A stretch of 8,884 nt of DNA from Oscillospiraceae bacterium (GCA_900752625.1 CAADWC010000163.1:1-8884); one strand, 5' to 3'; shown: positions 1 through 8,397, numbered from the stretch's first letter. Notes: generated by a model from the sequence alone, not told the origin. Program-made: numbers and translations.

Positions 1-273
1 CATAAGGGCAGTTTTTTGGGCTCCAGCGTAAAGGATATCCAACAGCTTTGTCCAGATTCCGAGATCCACGCAGGCATACCGGTTTCTGGAGGAAGTGTAG
101 ATTTATTAGCGGTTGTGCCGATTATAATCATAGCGGCAGTTGCTTTGATTTTTGCCGGTACCTGCGTAAGATACAGATTTGACGTAAAAACCAAAGGCGC
201 ATATATCGGAGGAGCTTTGATTTTTGCGGGAGCGGCCGCTGTTTTGTTCAGTTTGATAAGAGTAATGATTTAG
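1..273 (+). CDS. C-terminal fragment of an unidentified two-helix membrane protein (5' end off window)
   Basis: The frame is open from base 1 and ends at TAG 271-273, giving 90 visible residues; the true start lies upstream of the window. A TTG at 16 is in frame, but no ribosome binding site can be judged and the frame continues to the left, so I do not treat it as the start. Visible residues 1-33 are polar, with one Cys (17). Two hydrophobic stretches follow, about residues 34-56 (with an IIII run) and 67-88. A short basic loop (RYRFDVKTK) separates them, so this linker is probably cytoplasmic. I do not recognise the family and assign no function. About 300 bases of non-coding DNA follow, so it is probably the last gene of its unit. 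Confidence 0.6.
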   Translation, partial: HKGSFLGSSVKDIQQLCPDSEIHAGIPVSGGSVDLLAVVPIIIIAAVALIFAGTCVRYRFDVKTKGAYIGGALIFAGAAAVLFSLIRVMI

Positions 274-313
274 AGTGCGTTCCGACAAAGTCAAATTAGC
301 AGCTTTTCAGTAT

Positions 314-386
314 AATTTCACGCATACAGTGTTAAAAATTCCTGCAATGCAGCAGCGTGATCGTGAATTTTTGTATGCGTGAAATT
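314..386. repeat. Long imperfect inverted repeat / hairpin
   Basis: The outer arms AATTTCACGCATAC (314-327) and GTATGCGTGAAATT (373-386) are perfect 14-bp reverse complements. After a 6-base bulge on the left arm only (328-333), a second perfect 8-bp pairing follows: AAAAATTC (334-341) with GAATTTTT (365-372). The 23-base centre (342-364) can fold further through CTGC/GCAG. The result is a 22-bp stem with one bulge. No T-run follows on either strand, so it is not a typical intrinsic terminator. It could be a structured RNA, a small palindromic element or an mRNA 3'-end stabiliser for the upstream gene; the sequence does not decide between these. Confidence 0.6.
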
Positions 387-413
387 TATGTTATAAAGGC
401 AAAGTGAGTTTAT

Positions 414-446
414 ATAAAAGCTCTTTTATGCATGCCTTAAAGGCAT
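414..446. repeat. Two adjacent tight palindromes upstream of the lipoprotein promoter
   Basis: ATAAAAG-CT-CTTTTAT (414-429) is a perfect 7-bp inverted repeat with a 2-base centre. ATGCCTT-A-AAGGCAT (432-446) is a perfect 7-bp inverted repeat with a 1-base centre. They sit side by side and end about 24 bases before the -35 element at 470. Such short-spaced dyads look like binding sites for dimeric regulators rather than RNA hairpins, because the loops are too small. Operator function is an inference. Confidence 0.4.
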
Positions 447-469
447 TGCCTGGCGGTTTAAAAAAGGTA

Positions 470-499
470 TTGGACATCTTATATCGAGTTTGATATAAT
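470..499 (+). promoter_or_regulatory. Probable sigma-A promoter for the lipoprotein gene
   Basis: A -35 element TTGGAC (470-475) and a consensus -10 TATAAT (494-499) are separated by 18 bp. A TG one base before the -10 (491-492) makes it an extended -10 promoter. Transcription would start near 505, leaving a leader of about 65 nt before the ATG at 571. This is the best match to the sigma-A consensus in the 274-570 gap. Confidence 0.7.
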
Positions 500-570
500 A
501 AAATCAGGAGAATTTCATAGATAATTTAAGAAGTTTTGACTCAAAATCAAATTCAGTTAAAAGGAGCAAT

Positions 571-1707
571 ATGAAAAGGAAAGTTATCGTTGCTGCCGTT
601 TGCGCTGTTCTTTTCTGCGGCTGCCGGAATTCAGCGGAAAGTTCAGTTTATGTGGAAAGTGCGATTCCATCAGCTGAAACTGAATCCGAAGATATTATGA
701 CGGAAAGCTCGGCCGTTCAATCTGAGAGTACAGCAGTACCGGACGTCAGTTCTGATTATGAGAAACCCATTATGACGGAACCGGAATTTGAATTATTGTC
801 TGCAAATTCTATTAATATCACAAGCGGACTTGAAAATGCCGACAGTGTCAATATCTATCTGTGCGAAACAAGTTCAGCGAATAACGGTTCAGTGAGCGAA
901 AAATTAGTTTACAGCGCATACGCAGAAGATTTCAACAGGTCGGAAGATGGCTATACTATTGAATTCGACGCTGATAATATTATTTCCGAAGCAGAGTATG
1001 CCGTGGATAATTCGGAGGTAAAAACAGATTATTACGCTAAGGGAATAAAACTGGGATTTGTCAGGGGAAATGAGGAGATAACTTCGGATTGTATACCTAT
1101 TGAGGTGCGAATCAATACTGGCACGGTCAACCAGTATGACGCAGCTCTTCGCGGGGATACCGCCTGCGGAGCGGCAAGCGGAACTCTGCTTCTGCAAAGC
1201 GTTCTGCCGGTATGGGACAGCGAGCTTACCCGGCGAATGAGCGCGATCAGAGATTACTCGGCAGTGTCATTTGATTACAGTGTGGGCGCGGATTTCAATT
1301 ACTATATGTCCGGAGAGCAGATTGCCAATTCGGTCAATAAATATCTTGAGAATTCGGGAATTGACGGTTTTGAAATAACTGATTTCCGAACAGAAATGTC
1401 AACTGAAGAAACATTGATCGAACTGATATCCACCGCACGTCCCGCCGTTCTGGAGGTATGTTATGCCGACGGCAGGATCCTTGAGGATTATGAGGGCTTC
1501 TCACATTGGATAACGGTAAACGGATTTCGGCTTACTGACAGCGGATATGAATTCCGATGGGAAAATACCATAGGCTGCGAGCAAAATTGGGTATCGTCCG
1601 AGCTGCTTGATGACGCTAACAGGAATGTCACATACAACAGCGTGGATTTTCAGCCTACAAGGTATATTGCCGCATTGGAAAATGCCGTTGCGGGCAGTCT
1701 GATTTGA
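571..1707 (+). CDS. Predicted lipoprotein with C39-like (papain-fold) cysteine peptidase domain
   Basis: This 378-residue protein starts at ATG 571 with AAGGAG (561-566) four bases upstream. The N-terminus is a lipoprotein-type signal: MKRK, a hydrophobic core, then FCGC with the probable lipidated Cys at 18. The -3 Phe is not canonical. Residues 19-65 are a Ser/Glu/Thr-rich linker, suggesting a tether on the outer face of the membrane. Residues about 67-185 form a domain I do not recognise. Residues about 188-350 resemble the Peptidase_C39_2 family: the nucleophile motif DTACGAASGTLLL (Cys199), then SHWITVNGF (His312), then RWENTIG (Asn332), in the expected Cys-His-Asn/Asp order. This suggests a surface-anchored protease or amidase-like enzyme. 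The substrate is unknown, and an inactive binding role cannot be excluded. It appears monocistronic, with its own promoter and a 173-base gap downstream. Confidence 0.75.
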   Translation: MKRKVIVAAVCAVLFCGCRNSAESSVYVESAIPSAETESEDIMTESSAVQSESTAVPDVSSDYEKPIMTEPEFELLSANSINITSGLENADSVNIYLCETSSANNGSVSEKLVYSAYAEDFNRSEDGYTIEFDADNIISEAEYAVDNSEVKTDYYAKGIKLGFVRGNEEITSDCIPIEVRINTGTVNQYDAALRGDTACGAASGTLLLQSVLPVWDSELTRRMSAIRDYSAVSFDYSVGADFNYYMSGEQIANSVNKYLENSGIDGFEITDFRTEMSTEETLIELISTARPAVLEVCYADGRILEDYEGFSHWITVNGFRLTDSGYEFRWENTIGCEQNWVSSELLDDANRNVTYNSVDFQPTRYIAALENAVAGSLI

Positions 1708-1723
1708 ATATTGCCGTTTGTGA

Positions 1724-1790
1724 GTTAACCAATGGCTTAACACCTGTTAACCAATTTGTACTTCCGCATTTGAACAAACCAATGTATAAT
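1724..1790 (+). promoter_or_regulatory. Promoter/operator region of the reductase operon, shared with 4266-4333
   Basis: The -10 is TATAAT at 1785-1790. No good -35 lies 16-18 bp upstream (TTCCGC with a 17-bp spacer), which suggests activator dependence. A 17-bp box TAACCAATTTGTACTTC (1748-1764) ends 20 bp before the -10 and recurs with one change and the same spacing before the gene at 4379. GTTAACCAAT occurs twice here (1724-1733 and 1746-1755), 22 bp apart, about two helical turns. A dyad TTAACA-CC-TGTTAA (1737-1750) lies between and overlaps them. AACCAAT occurs a third time at 1777-1783. The arrangement suits a multimeric regulator contacting the -35 zone; the LysR protein encoded at 5276 is the obvious candidate by proximity. 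Confidence 0.6.
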
Positions 1791-1866
1791 AAAAATGTTC
1801 GGTAGGATACAAAATAGCGTATGTTACCAAACAAATCTAATTTGAGAGGCAATATAATATATAATT

Positions 1867-1874
1867 CAGGAGGT
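1867..1874 (+). promoter_or_regulatory. Strong ribosome binding site that fixes the start at 1881
   Basis: CAGGAGGT lies six bases before ATG 1881, an almost ideal Shine-Dalgarno. The frame also extends to an ATG at 1821, but that start has no matching site (only AGGA 13 bases away) and would add 20 residues ahead of the flavodoxin-fold first strand. Confidence 0.85.
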
Positions 1875-1880
1875 AATAAT

Positions 1881-2420
1881 ATGAGCAAAAAGGTATTGAT
1901 TTTATCGGGCAGTCCAAGAAAAGGCGGAAATTCCGATCTGCTGTGCGACGAGTTTATGAGAGGCGCGCTTGAAAGCGGTAATGATGTTGAAAAAATCCGT
2001 GTGGCGGAAAATAAAATCGGGTATTGCAGAGCTTGCTATTACTGTGCCAAAAACGGAGGAGTATGCGCTATCAAGGACGATATGGAGCAGATTATGAATA
2101 AGATGATCGAGGCGGACGTGCTTGTTCTTGCAAGTCCTGTGTATTTCTATTCAATTGACGCACAGCTTAAAACGCTTATCGACCGTACGGTAGCACGCTG
2201 GACAGAGGTCAGAAACAAGGAATTCTATTACATAGCTACAGCGGCAGATGCTGATGACGAAGCGCTTGAACGTACTATCGAGTGCATGAGGGGCTATGCC
2301 GACTGCGTAAACGGAGCAATGGAAAAAGGCGTTATATACGGCGGAGGATTTTACGAGGCGGGAGCTGTTAAAGGCTCTGAGGTCATGACAAGGGCTTACG
2401 AAATGGGAAAGGGCGTTTAA
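1881..2420 (+). CDS. NADPH-dependent FMN reductase / iron-sulfur flavoprotein-like (flavodoxin fold)
   Basis: This 179-residue protein has the flavodoxin-like fold of the FMN_red family. MSKKVLILSGSPRKGGNS is the first strand plus the FMN phosphate-binding loop, and SPVYFYSIDAQLKTLIDR (85-102) is the second flavin-contacting segment. Residues 49-62 carry a compact cysteine cluster C-X2-C-X2-C-X6-C (Cys49, 52, 55, 62), the pattern of archaeal/clostridial iron-sulfur flavoproteins (Isf), where it binds a 4Fe-4S cluster. The protein is therefore likely a cytoplasmic flavoprotein passing electrons between NAD(P)H or ferredoxin and an acceptor. It is the first gene of a three-gene operon; the next start is one base after its stop. 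Whether the cluster is present cannot be told from sequence alone. Confidence 0.85.
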   Translation: MSKKVLILSGSPRKGGNSDLLCDEFMRGALESGNDVEKIRVAENKIGYCRACYYCAKNGGVCAIKDDMEQIMNKMIEADVLVLASPVYFYSIDAQLKTLIDRTVARWTEVRNKEFYYIATAADADDEALERTIECMRGYADCVNGAMEKGVIYGGGFYEAGAVKGSEVMTRAYEMGKGV

Positions 2421-2421
2421 T

Positions 2422-4261
<1,840 letters not shown>

Positions 4262-4265
4262 AAAT

Positions 4266-4333
4266 GATAACCTTTAGGTTAACGCTCCGCTAACCAATCT
4301 GTACTTCTCAACCGTATAAAAATCGGGTATAAT
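4266..4333 (+). promoter_or_regulatory. Second copy of the shared promoter/operator, before the AKR5-like gene
   Basis: The box TAACCAATCTGTACTTC (4291-4307) matches the one at 1748-1764 in 16 of 17 bases. It also ends exactly 20 bp before a TATAAT -10 (4328-4333); a second overlapping TATAAT lies at 4333-4338. Upstream there is a dyad TAACCT-TT-AGGTTA (4268-4281). TAACC at 4268 precedes the box copy by 23 bp (22 bp in the other promoter). TTAAC at 4279 also has a counterpart at 1737. The preserved order and near-identical spacing indicate one regulator for both units. The hairpin-capable dyad has no T-run, so it is not a terminator for the gene ending at 4261. Confidence 0.6.
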
Positions 4334-4378
4334 ATAATCAAGGTCAAGGCCGAAATAAATTTAACGGAGGAATAAAGT

Positions 4379-5221
4379 ATGGAATATGTAACTCTTAATA
4401 ACGGAATTAAAATGCCGATGCTGGGCTACGGAGTTTATCAGGTAGACCCGGCGGAATGCGAACGCTGCGTGCTGGACGCCATTTCAGTTGGGTATCGTTC
4501 TATTGACACCGCTCAGGCTTACAACAACGAGGAGGGTGTTGGAAACGCCGTTGAAAAGTGCGGGGTTCCAAGGAAAGATTTATTTATTACAACAAAGGTG
4601 TGGATCTCAAATGCAGGCTACGAAAAGGCCAAGGCTTCAATTGAGGAATCGCTGAAAAAACTTAAAACCGATTATATTGACCTTTTGCTTATTCATCAGC
4701 CTTTCGGTGATTATTACGGAACATACAGAGCTATGGAGGAAGCTTACAAGGTAGGCTACATCAAGGCTATTGGCGTGTCTAATTTCTATCCCGACAGACT
4801 TATCGATCTCTGCACCTTTGCCGAGATAACTCCTCAGGTAAATCAGGTGGAAACTCACGTATTCCAGCAGCAGACAGAAGCGCATAAGTATATGGAAAAA
4901 TACGGAGTCGTTCATGAATCATGGGGTCCCTTCGCTGAGGGAAGAAAAGATTTCTTCAAAAATCCCGTGATAGCTGAAATCGGTGAAAAATACGGTAAAT
5001 CAGTTGCTCAGACCGCTCTCAGATATCTGATCCAGAGCGGAGTTGTGGTCATTCCCAAGTCTGTCCGCAAGGAAAGAATGGAGCAGAACTTTAATGTGTT
5101 TGATTTTAAGCTGAACGACGAGGATATGGCAAAGATCGCAGCTCTTGACGAAAAGGAAAGCGCATTCTTCTCCCATTATGATCCTCAGACGGTAGAATTT
5201 CTTACTTCACTTGGAAGATGA
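4379..5221 (+). CDS. Aldo/keto reductase, AKR5-like (2,5-diketo-gluconate reductase type)
   Basis: This 280-residue aldo/keto reductase starts at ATG 4379, eight bases after GGAGG (4366-4370). The tetrad is Asp43 and Tyr48 (SIDTAQAYNNEEGVG), Lys73 (TTKVW) and His106 (LLIHQPFGD). GVSNFYPDRL (132-141) and the cofactor loop VVIPKSVRKERMEQNFNVF (223-241), with Lys227/Ser228/Arg230, are standard NADPH-binding features. Length and N-terminus (TLNNGIKMPMLGYGVYQV) fit the bacterial AKR5 group, so it reduces a small carbonyl compound in the cytoplasm; the native substrate is unknown. It shares its promoter element with the operon at 1881-4261 and is followed 54 bases later by the LysR gene, which may be partly co-transcribed with it. 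Confidence 0.88.
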   Translation: MEYVTLNNGIKMPMLGYGVYQVDPAECERCVLDAISVGYRSIDTAQAYNNEEGVGNAVEKCGVPRKDLFITTKVWISNAGYEKAKASIEESLKKLKTDYIDLLLIHQPFGDYYGTYRAMEEAYKVGYIKAIGVSNFYPDRLIDLCTFAEITPQVNQVETHVFQQQTEAHKYMEKYGVVHESWGPFAEGRKDFFKNPVIAEIGEKYGKSVAQTALRYLIQSGVVVIPKSVRKERMEQNFNVFDFKLNDEDMAKIAALDEKESAFFSHYDPQTVEFLTSLGR

Positions 5222-5224
5222 TAT

Positions 5225-5253
5225 TTGCAAAACAAATTAAAATGTGGTATATT
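5225..5253 (+). promoter_or_regulatory. Possible separate promoter for the LysR regulator gene
   Basis: TTGCAA (5225-5230) and TATATT (5248-5253) are 17 bp apart, with TG at 5245-5246 one base before the -10, giving an extended -10 form. It lies in the 54-base gap after the reductase stop and leaves a short leader to ATG 5276. The shared box found before the two reductase units is not present here. Confidence 0.45.
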
Positions 5254-5275
5254 TAAATAGAAAGGGTGTGAGGAA

Positions 5276-6163
5276 ATGTATAATCGTCAGCTGGATACTT
5301 TTATAAAGGTTGCCGACTGCGGCAGCTTTTCAAAGGCGGCGGAGGAACTGTATATTTCCTCGCCTGCGTTGATAAAGCAGATAAACCTGCTGGAGGACAA
5401 TCTGGGCTTTTCGCTGTTTGAGCGGAATCACAGAGGGATAAAGCTTACCGCCGCAGGAGAATCGCTGTACCGTGACGCAAAATACATTATTAAGTATTCA
5501 AAGGACTCACTCATAAGAGCTGCAAAAGCCGCAGATAAGTCGGGAAGCGTTATACGTATCGGAACGTCCATTATGACTCCTCCGCAGTTTGTAGTAGCGC
5601 TGTGGGGAGAGATTTACAAGCGCCAGCCTGATTTGAAATTTCAGCTTATTTCCTTTGAAAACACACCTGAAAATGCAAGAGAGATATTGTCTCATCTGGG
5701 AGATAACATTGATATTGTTGCAGGCGTTTATGACAGATTATTGCTTGAAGATAACCGGTGTGCGGCTTTTCATCTGAAGAATGTGCCGATCAAATGCGCC
5801 GTTTCACTTAAACACAGGCTTGCGTTAAAGGATAAGCTGACACTCGATGATCTGAAAGGTGAAAATCTGATGCTTATACGTCGCAACTGGAACGAGACGG
5901 TAGACCGTCTGCGTGACGATATTGTGAATAATCATCGTGAGATAAATATTGTGGATTTTCCTTTTTTCAACGTTGATGTTTTTAATCAATGTGAGAACGG
6001 CAATAATATTCTTATTGCCATAGACGAATGGGTAAACGTTCATCCGCTGTTAAAAATAATTCCTGTTGAATGGGATTATGAGCTGACGTTCGGCATTATG
6101 CATTCTCCGGAGCCGTCAGAGCAGGTAAAGCGTCTGATCGATACGGTAAAGGAGATCCTATAG
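5276..6163 (+). CDS. LysR-family transcriptional regulator
   Basis: This 295-residue protein has the standard LysR layout. The N-terminal winged helix-turn-helix (about 1-62) includes LDTFIKVADCGSFSKAAEEL, then SSPALIKQINLLEDNLGFSL and FERNHRGIKLTAAG. A linker helix (about 63-90) leads to a periplasmic-binding-like effector domain (about 92-295, starting IRIGTSIMTPP). The ATG has AAAGGG nine bases upstream and GAGGA almost touching it. LysR proteins usually act as tetramers that bind upstream of regulated promoters and respond to a small-molecule ligand. Here the gene follows a reductase whose promoter shares a box with the other reductase operon, so it probably controls both. The ligand is unknown and may be a substrate of these reductases. 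It is encoded in the same direction as its presumed target rather than divergently. Confidence 0.9.
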   Translation: MYNRQLDTFIKVADCGSFSKAAEELYISSPALIKQINLLEDNLGFSLFERNHRGIKLTAAGESLYRDAKYIIKYSKDSLIRAAKAADKSGSVIRIGTSIMTPPQFVVALWGEIYKRQPDLKFQLISFENTPENAREILSHLGDNIDIVAGVYDRLLLEDNRCAAFHLKNVPIKCAVSLKHRLALKDKLTLDDLKGENLMLIRRNWNETVDRLRDDIVNNHREINIVDFPFFNVDVFNQCENGNNILIAIDEWVNVHPLLKIIPVEWDYELTFGIMHSPEPSEQVKRLIDTVKEIL

Positions 6164-6169
6164 GAGCAT

Positions 6170-6198
6170 GGCAGGCTTTGCGGTCTGCCTTAGCTTTT
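6170..6198 (+). terminator. Weak candidate intrinsic terminator after the LysR gene
   Basis: GGCAGGC (6170-6176) pairs with GTCTGCC (6183-6189), including one G-U pair, around a 6-base loop. A short T-rich tail TTAGCTTTTAT follows. It begins seven bases after the LysR stop codon, where a terminator is expected. The broken T-run suggests incomplete termination, so some read-through into the gene at 6285 is possible; I found no convincing sigma-A promoter in 6199-6284. Confidence 0.4.
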
Positions 6199-6284
6199 AT
6201 AACAGCAGTATAAACTGATGTGGTGATGTATAGCAGATACTGTACTTGAACCGCCGAAATTTACAAACTTTGTGAGATGATTTT

Positions 6285-6974
6285 ATGAGCGCAAAAACCA
6301 TATCCAAAATAATTATTGATTTATTAATGACCGCCGCTATGCCGCTGCTTATGGCGTATATGCTTGTCGGAGAACAGCTTCACGAATGGATAGGCGCAGG
6401 AGTTTTTCTGCTTTTTATTCTTCATCATATAATAAACTATAAGTGGATCGCATCGCTTCTGAAGGGAAAATATACGCCGGTACGAATCTTAAATACGGCA
6501 GTAAACGTACTTGTTTTTATCTGCATGGTCGGACTTATGTACAGCGGAATAGTTATGTCGCGTCATGTATTTGCTTTTTTGCCGATTGAAGGCGGAGCAG
6601 CTCTGGCACGAAGGATCCACATGCTATGCGCTTACTGGGGCTTTGTGCTGATGTCGCTGCACCTTGGAATGCATTGGAATTTTATTATGGGCGGTTTTAG
6701 AAAAATGGCAAAGGCAAAAAAATCCAATGCTCGGAGTGCTGTACTTAAAATAGTTTGCGCAGCTGTATCGTGTTACGGAATATATGCTTTTATCAAGCGC
6801 GGGATTCTTGATTATATGCTTTTGAAAGTGCAGTTTGTGTTCTTTGATATGCGTGAGTCCTTAGTTATTTTTCTGTTGGATTACGTAGCTGTAATGGCGC
6901 TTATTGCGGCTGCGGGGCATTATCTTTTAGCATTGATCCGTAAACTTATCACAGCTGAAAAAACGGGTGAATGA
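6285..6974 (+). CDS. DUF4405-type integral membrane protein, probable di-heme cytochrome b-like
   Basis: This 229-residue membrane protein has about six hydrophobic segments (roughly 8-27, 35-50, 68-90, 110-132, 152-170 and 190-220). It resembles the DUF4405 family, thought to be related to cytochrome b561-type membrane electron carriers. Histidines bracket two membrane segments: His33 and His47 around segment 2, His112 and His126 around segment 4. Both pairs are 14 residues apart, the spacing of heme-ligating histidines in cytochrome b of the bc1 complex, so two bis-His b hemes are plausible. Further His residues are 48, 94, 130 and 212. The ATG has only a poor ribosome binding site (GTGAGATGA). 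It heads an operon with ApbE one base downstream, which supports a role in membrane electron transfer. The electron donor and acceptor are unknown. Confidence 0.75.
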   Translation: MSAKTISKIIIDLLMTAAMPLLMAYMLVGEQLHEWIGAGVFLLFILHHIINYKWIASLLKGKYTPVRILNTAVNVLVFICMVGLMYSGIVMSRHVFAFLPIEGGAALARRIHMLCAYWGFVLMSLHLGMHWNFIMGGFRKMAKAKKSNARSAVLKIVCAAVSCYGIYAFIKRGILDYMLLKVQFVFFDMRESLVIFLLDYVAVMALIAAAGHYLLALIRKLITAEKTGE

Positions 6975-6975
6975 T

Positions 6976-8037
6976 ATGAAAACAAATCATAGCTTTTATA
7001 TTGATCTGGCGGTATATATTTTACTTGCTGTTGCTCTTGCCGTTCAGACATCCTGCGGAAAATCTTCGGAAAGCGATAAAGCTTCGGCAGATAAAAATTC
7101 AAAGTCAATTTTTGCAATGAATACTTACGTCACTGTAACGGCATACGGCGACAATGCGGAAAATGCGCTTATATCTGCCGAGGACAAGATAAAATCGCTT
7201 GAAAGTATGTGGTCTGTAACTGATGAAAACAGTGAGATTTACGCTATAAATCACAGCGAAGGGCAGTCGGCAGAAGTAAGCGCAGAAACAGCGGAGCTGC
7301 TTGATTTTTCATTGGAAATGCATGAGAGAACGGACGGAGCGATTGATATTTCCCTTTATCCTGTTTTGACTGCGTGGGGGTTTACAACGGAAGAATACCG
7401 TGTGCCAGGCGACGAAGAACTTGCACAGCTGCTTGTAAATACCGGCGTTGAAAAAATTTTGCTCAATGACCGGACAGTGCAGGTTCCTGCCGGTATGCAG
7501 ATTGATTTGGGCGCAGTAGGGAAAGGCTATGCGGGAGATTTAGTTGCCGAAGATCTGAAGAAAAACGGAGTTGAGTCTGCGCTTATAGATCTCGGCGGAA
7601 ATATTCAGACCGTAGGTACAAAGCCTGACGGCGGAAATTGGAAGGTCGGCATACGCAGTCCCTTCGGTGAAGGTAATTTTGCCGTACTGGAGATCGGAGA
7701 ATGCGCGGTTGTTACATCCGGAGGATACGAGCGTTATTTCGTTCAGGACGGCAAGACATACTGGCATATTCTCGATCCTGAAACAGGGAAGCCCGCGGAG
7801 AGCGGTATTGCCAGCGTTTCAGTAATCGGTTCGGAGGGCAGGTTGTGCGACGCGTTGTCAACCTCTCTGTTTGTAATGGGACTTGACAAGGCGGCTGAGT
7901 TGTGGAAAAACAGCGATGATTTTGAAATGATAATCGTTACATCCGAAGGTGAAATTTACATCACAGAAGGTATAGAGGATGACTTTTCACTTAGCGAAAA
8001 CTTTTCCGAACCGAAAGTGAGCGTGATTCGCAGATGA
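6976..8037 (+). CDS. apbE: FAD:protein FMN transferase, ApbE family, predicted lipoprotein
   Basis: This enzyme transfers FMN from FAD to a Thr/Ser of target proteins outside the cytoplasmic membrane. I take ATG 6976 as the start (353 residues) because GGGTGA lies five bases upstream; a GTG at 6967 would add three residues but has no such site. The N-terminus is a signal-like hydrophobic segment ending in QTSC, with Cys27 probably lipidated; Gln at -3 is not a standard lipobox. Family motifs appear in order: FAMNTYV (46-52), the conserved DGAIDISLYP segment, IDLGAVGKGYAGD (176-188), LIDLGGN, VTSGGYERYF, HILDPETG and the metal-binding DALSTS (about 292-297). The preceding gene ends one base before this start and the next overlaps by four bases. 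No target protein with an SGAT-type flavinylation motif is seen in the window. Confidence 0.92.
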   Translation: MKTNHSFYIDLAVYILLAVALAVQTSCGKSSESDKASADKNSKSIFAMNTYVTVTAYGDNAENALISAEDKIKSLESMWSVTDENSEIYAINHSEGQSAEVSAETAELLDFSLEMHERTDGAIDISLYPVLTAWGFTTEEYRVPGDEELAQLLVNTGVEKILLNDRTVQVPAGMQIDLGAVGKGYAGDLVAEDLKKNGVESALIDLGGNIQTVGTKPDGGNWKVGIRSPFGEGNFAVLEIGECAVVTSGGYERYFVQDGKTYWHILDPETGKPAESGIASVSVIGSEGRLCDALSTSLFVMGLDKAAELWKNSDDFEMIIVTSEGEIYITEGIEDDFSLSENFSEPKVSVIRR

Positions 8038-8393
8038 AAAATGCAAAGCTGTGGATTGCTGTAGCTGCGGCAGTTTTTATAGCTGCGCTTGTTTGGTGCG
8101 TGATTATTCTTACCAAGCCGCAGGGCGAAATCGTAACAATTTCTCAGGACGGAAAAACGCTTTATACTTTGGATTTAAGCGAAGAAAATGACCGTACTAT
8201 AACGATTGAGTACGAAGGCAGGAAAAACGTAGTTGAAATCAAGGACGGCAGAATACATATGCTTGAGGCGGACTGCCCCGATCATACCTGCATAAATTCA
8301 GGTTGGCTTGAGGATTTACCGATCGTTTGCCTGCCCAACAAGCTTGTGATCGAATTTGCCGATGCGGACAGTGCGGACGCAGTAGCGAGGTGA
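8034..8393 (+). CDS. NusG domain II-containing membrane-anchored protein
   Basis: This 119-residue protein has one N-terminal membrane anchor (about 7-27) and an outward-facing small beta domain of the NusG_II family. Despite the name, the family is not a transcription factor here. The family signature is clear: ADCPDHTCINSGWL (79-92) followed by PIVCLPNKLVIEF (96-108), with Cys81, Cys86 and Cys99 conserved. The start ATG overlaps the ApbE stop codon as ATGA. No strong ribosome binding site is visible, so translation is probably coupled to ApbE. NusG_II proteins often sit next to ApbE and Gx transporter genes in Firmicutes and are linked to flavin-based membrane redox systems. The exact molecular role is not established. 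Confidence 0.88.
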   Translation: MKNAKLWIAVAAAVFIAALVWCVIILTKPQGEIVTISQDGKTLYTLDLSEENDRTITIEYEGRKNVVEIKDGRIHMLEADCPDHTCINSGWLEDLPIVCLPNKLVIEFADADSADAVAR

Positions 8394-8397
8394 GAAA

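Noticed and set aside
904..1197. 97-codon minus-strand open frame inside the lipoprotein gene
   Set aside because: Composition and position fit an antisense shadow of the peptidase gene; no ribosome binding site or family motif seen.
1683..1696. TGCC...GGCA hairpin at the end of the lipoprotein gene as a terminator
   Set aside because: Only a 4-bp stem, lies inside the coding sequence and has no T-run after it.
1821..1880. Upstream ATG extending the flavoprotein frame by 20 residues
   Set aside because: No ribosome binding site at proper spacing, while AGGAGGT lies six bases before ATG 1881, where the conserved flavodoxin start begins.
4268..4281. TAACCT-TT-AGGTTA read as a terminator for the SDR gene
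   Set aside because: The 2-base centre cannot form an RNA loop and no T-run follows; it fits the shared operator layout better.
6206..6242. CAGTAT ... ATACTG inverted repeat in the gap after the LysR gene
   Set aside because: Only 6 bp arms with a 25-base loop; expected by chance in such a gap and no matching promoter geometry.
6240..6247. CTGTACTT before the gene at 6285, resembling part of the shared regulatory box
   Set aside because: Only 8 bases match, the TAACCAAT half is missing, there is no TATAAT 23 bp after TGTAC, and TGTACTT also occurs inside coding sequence near 6740. Probably chance.
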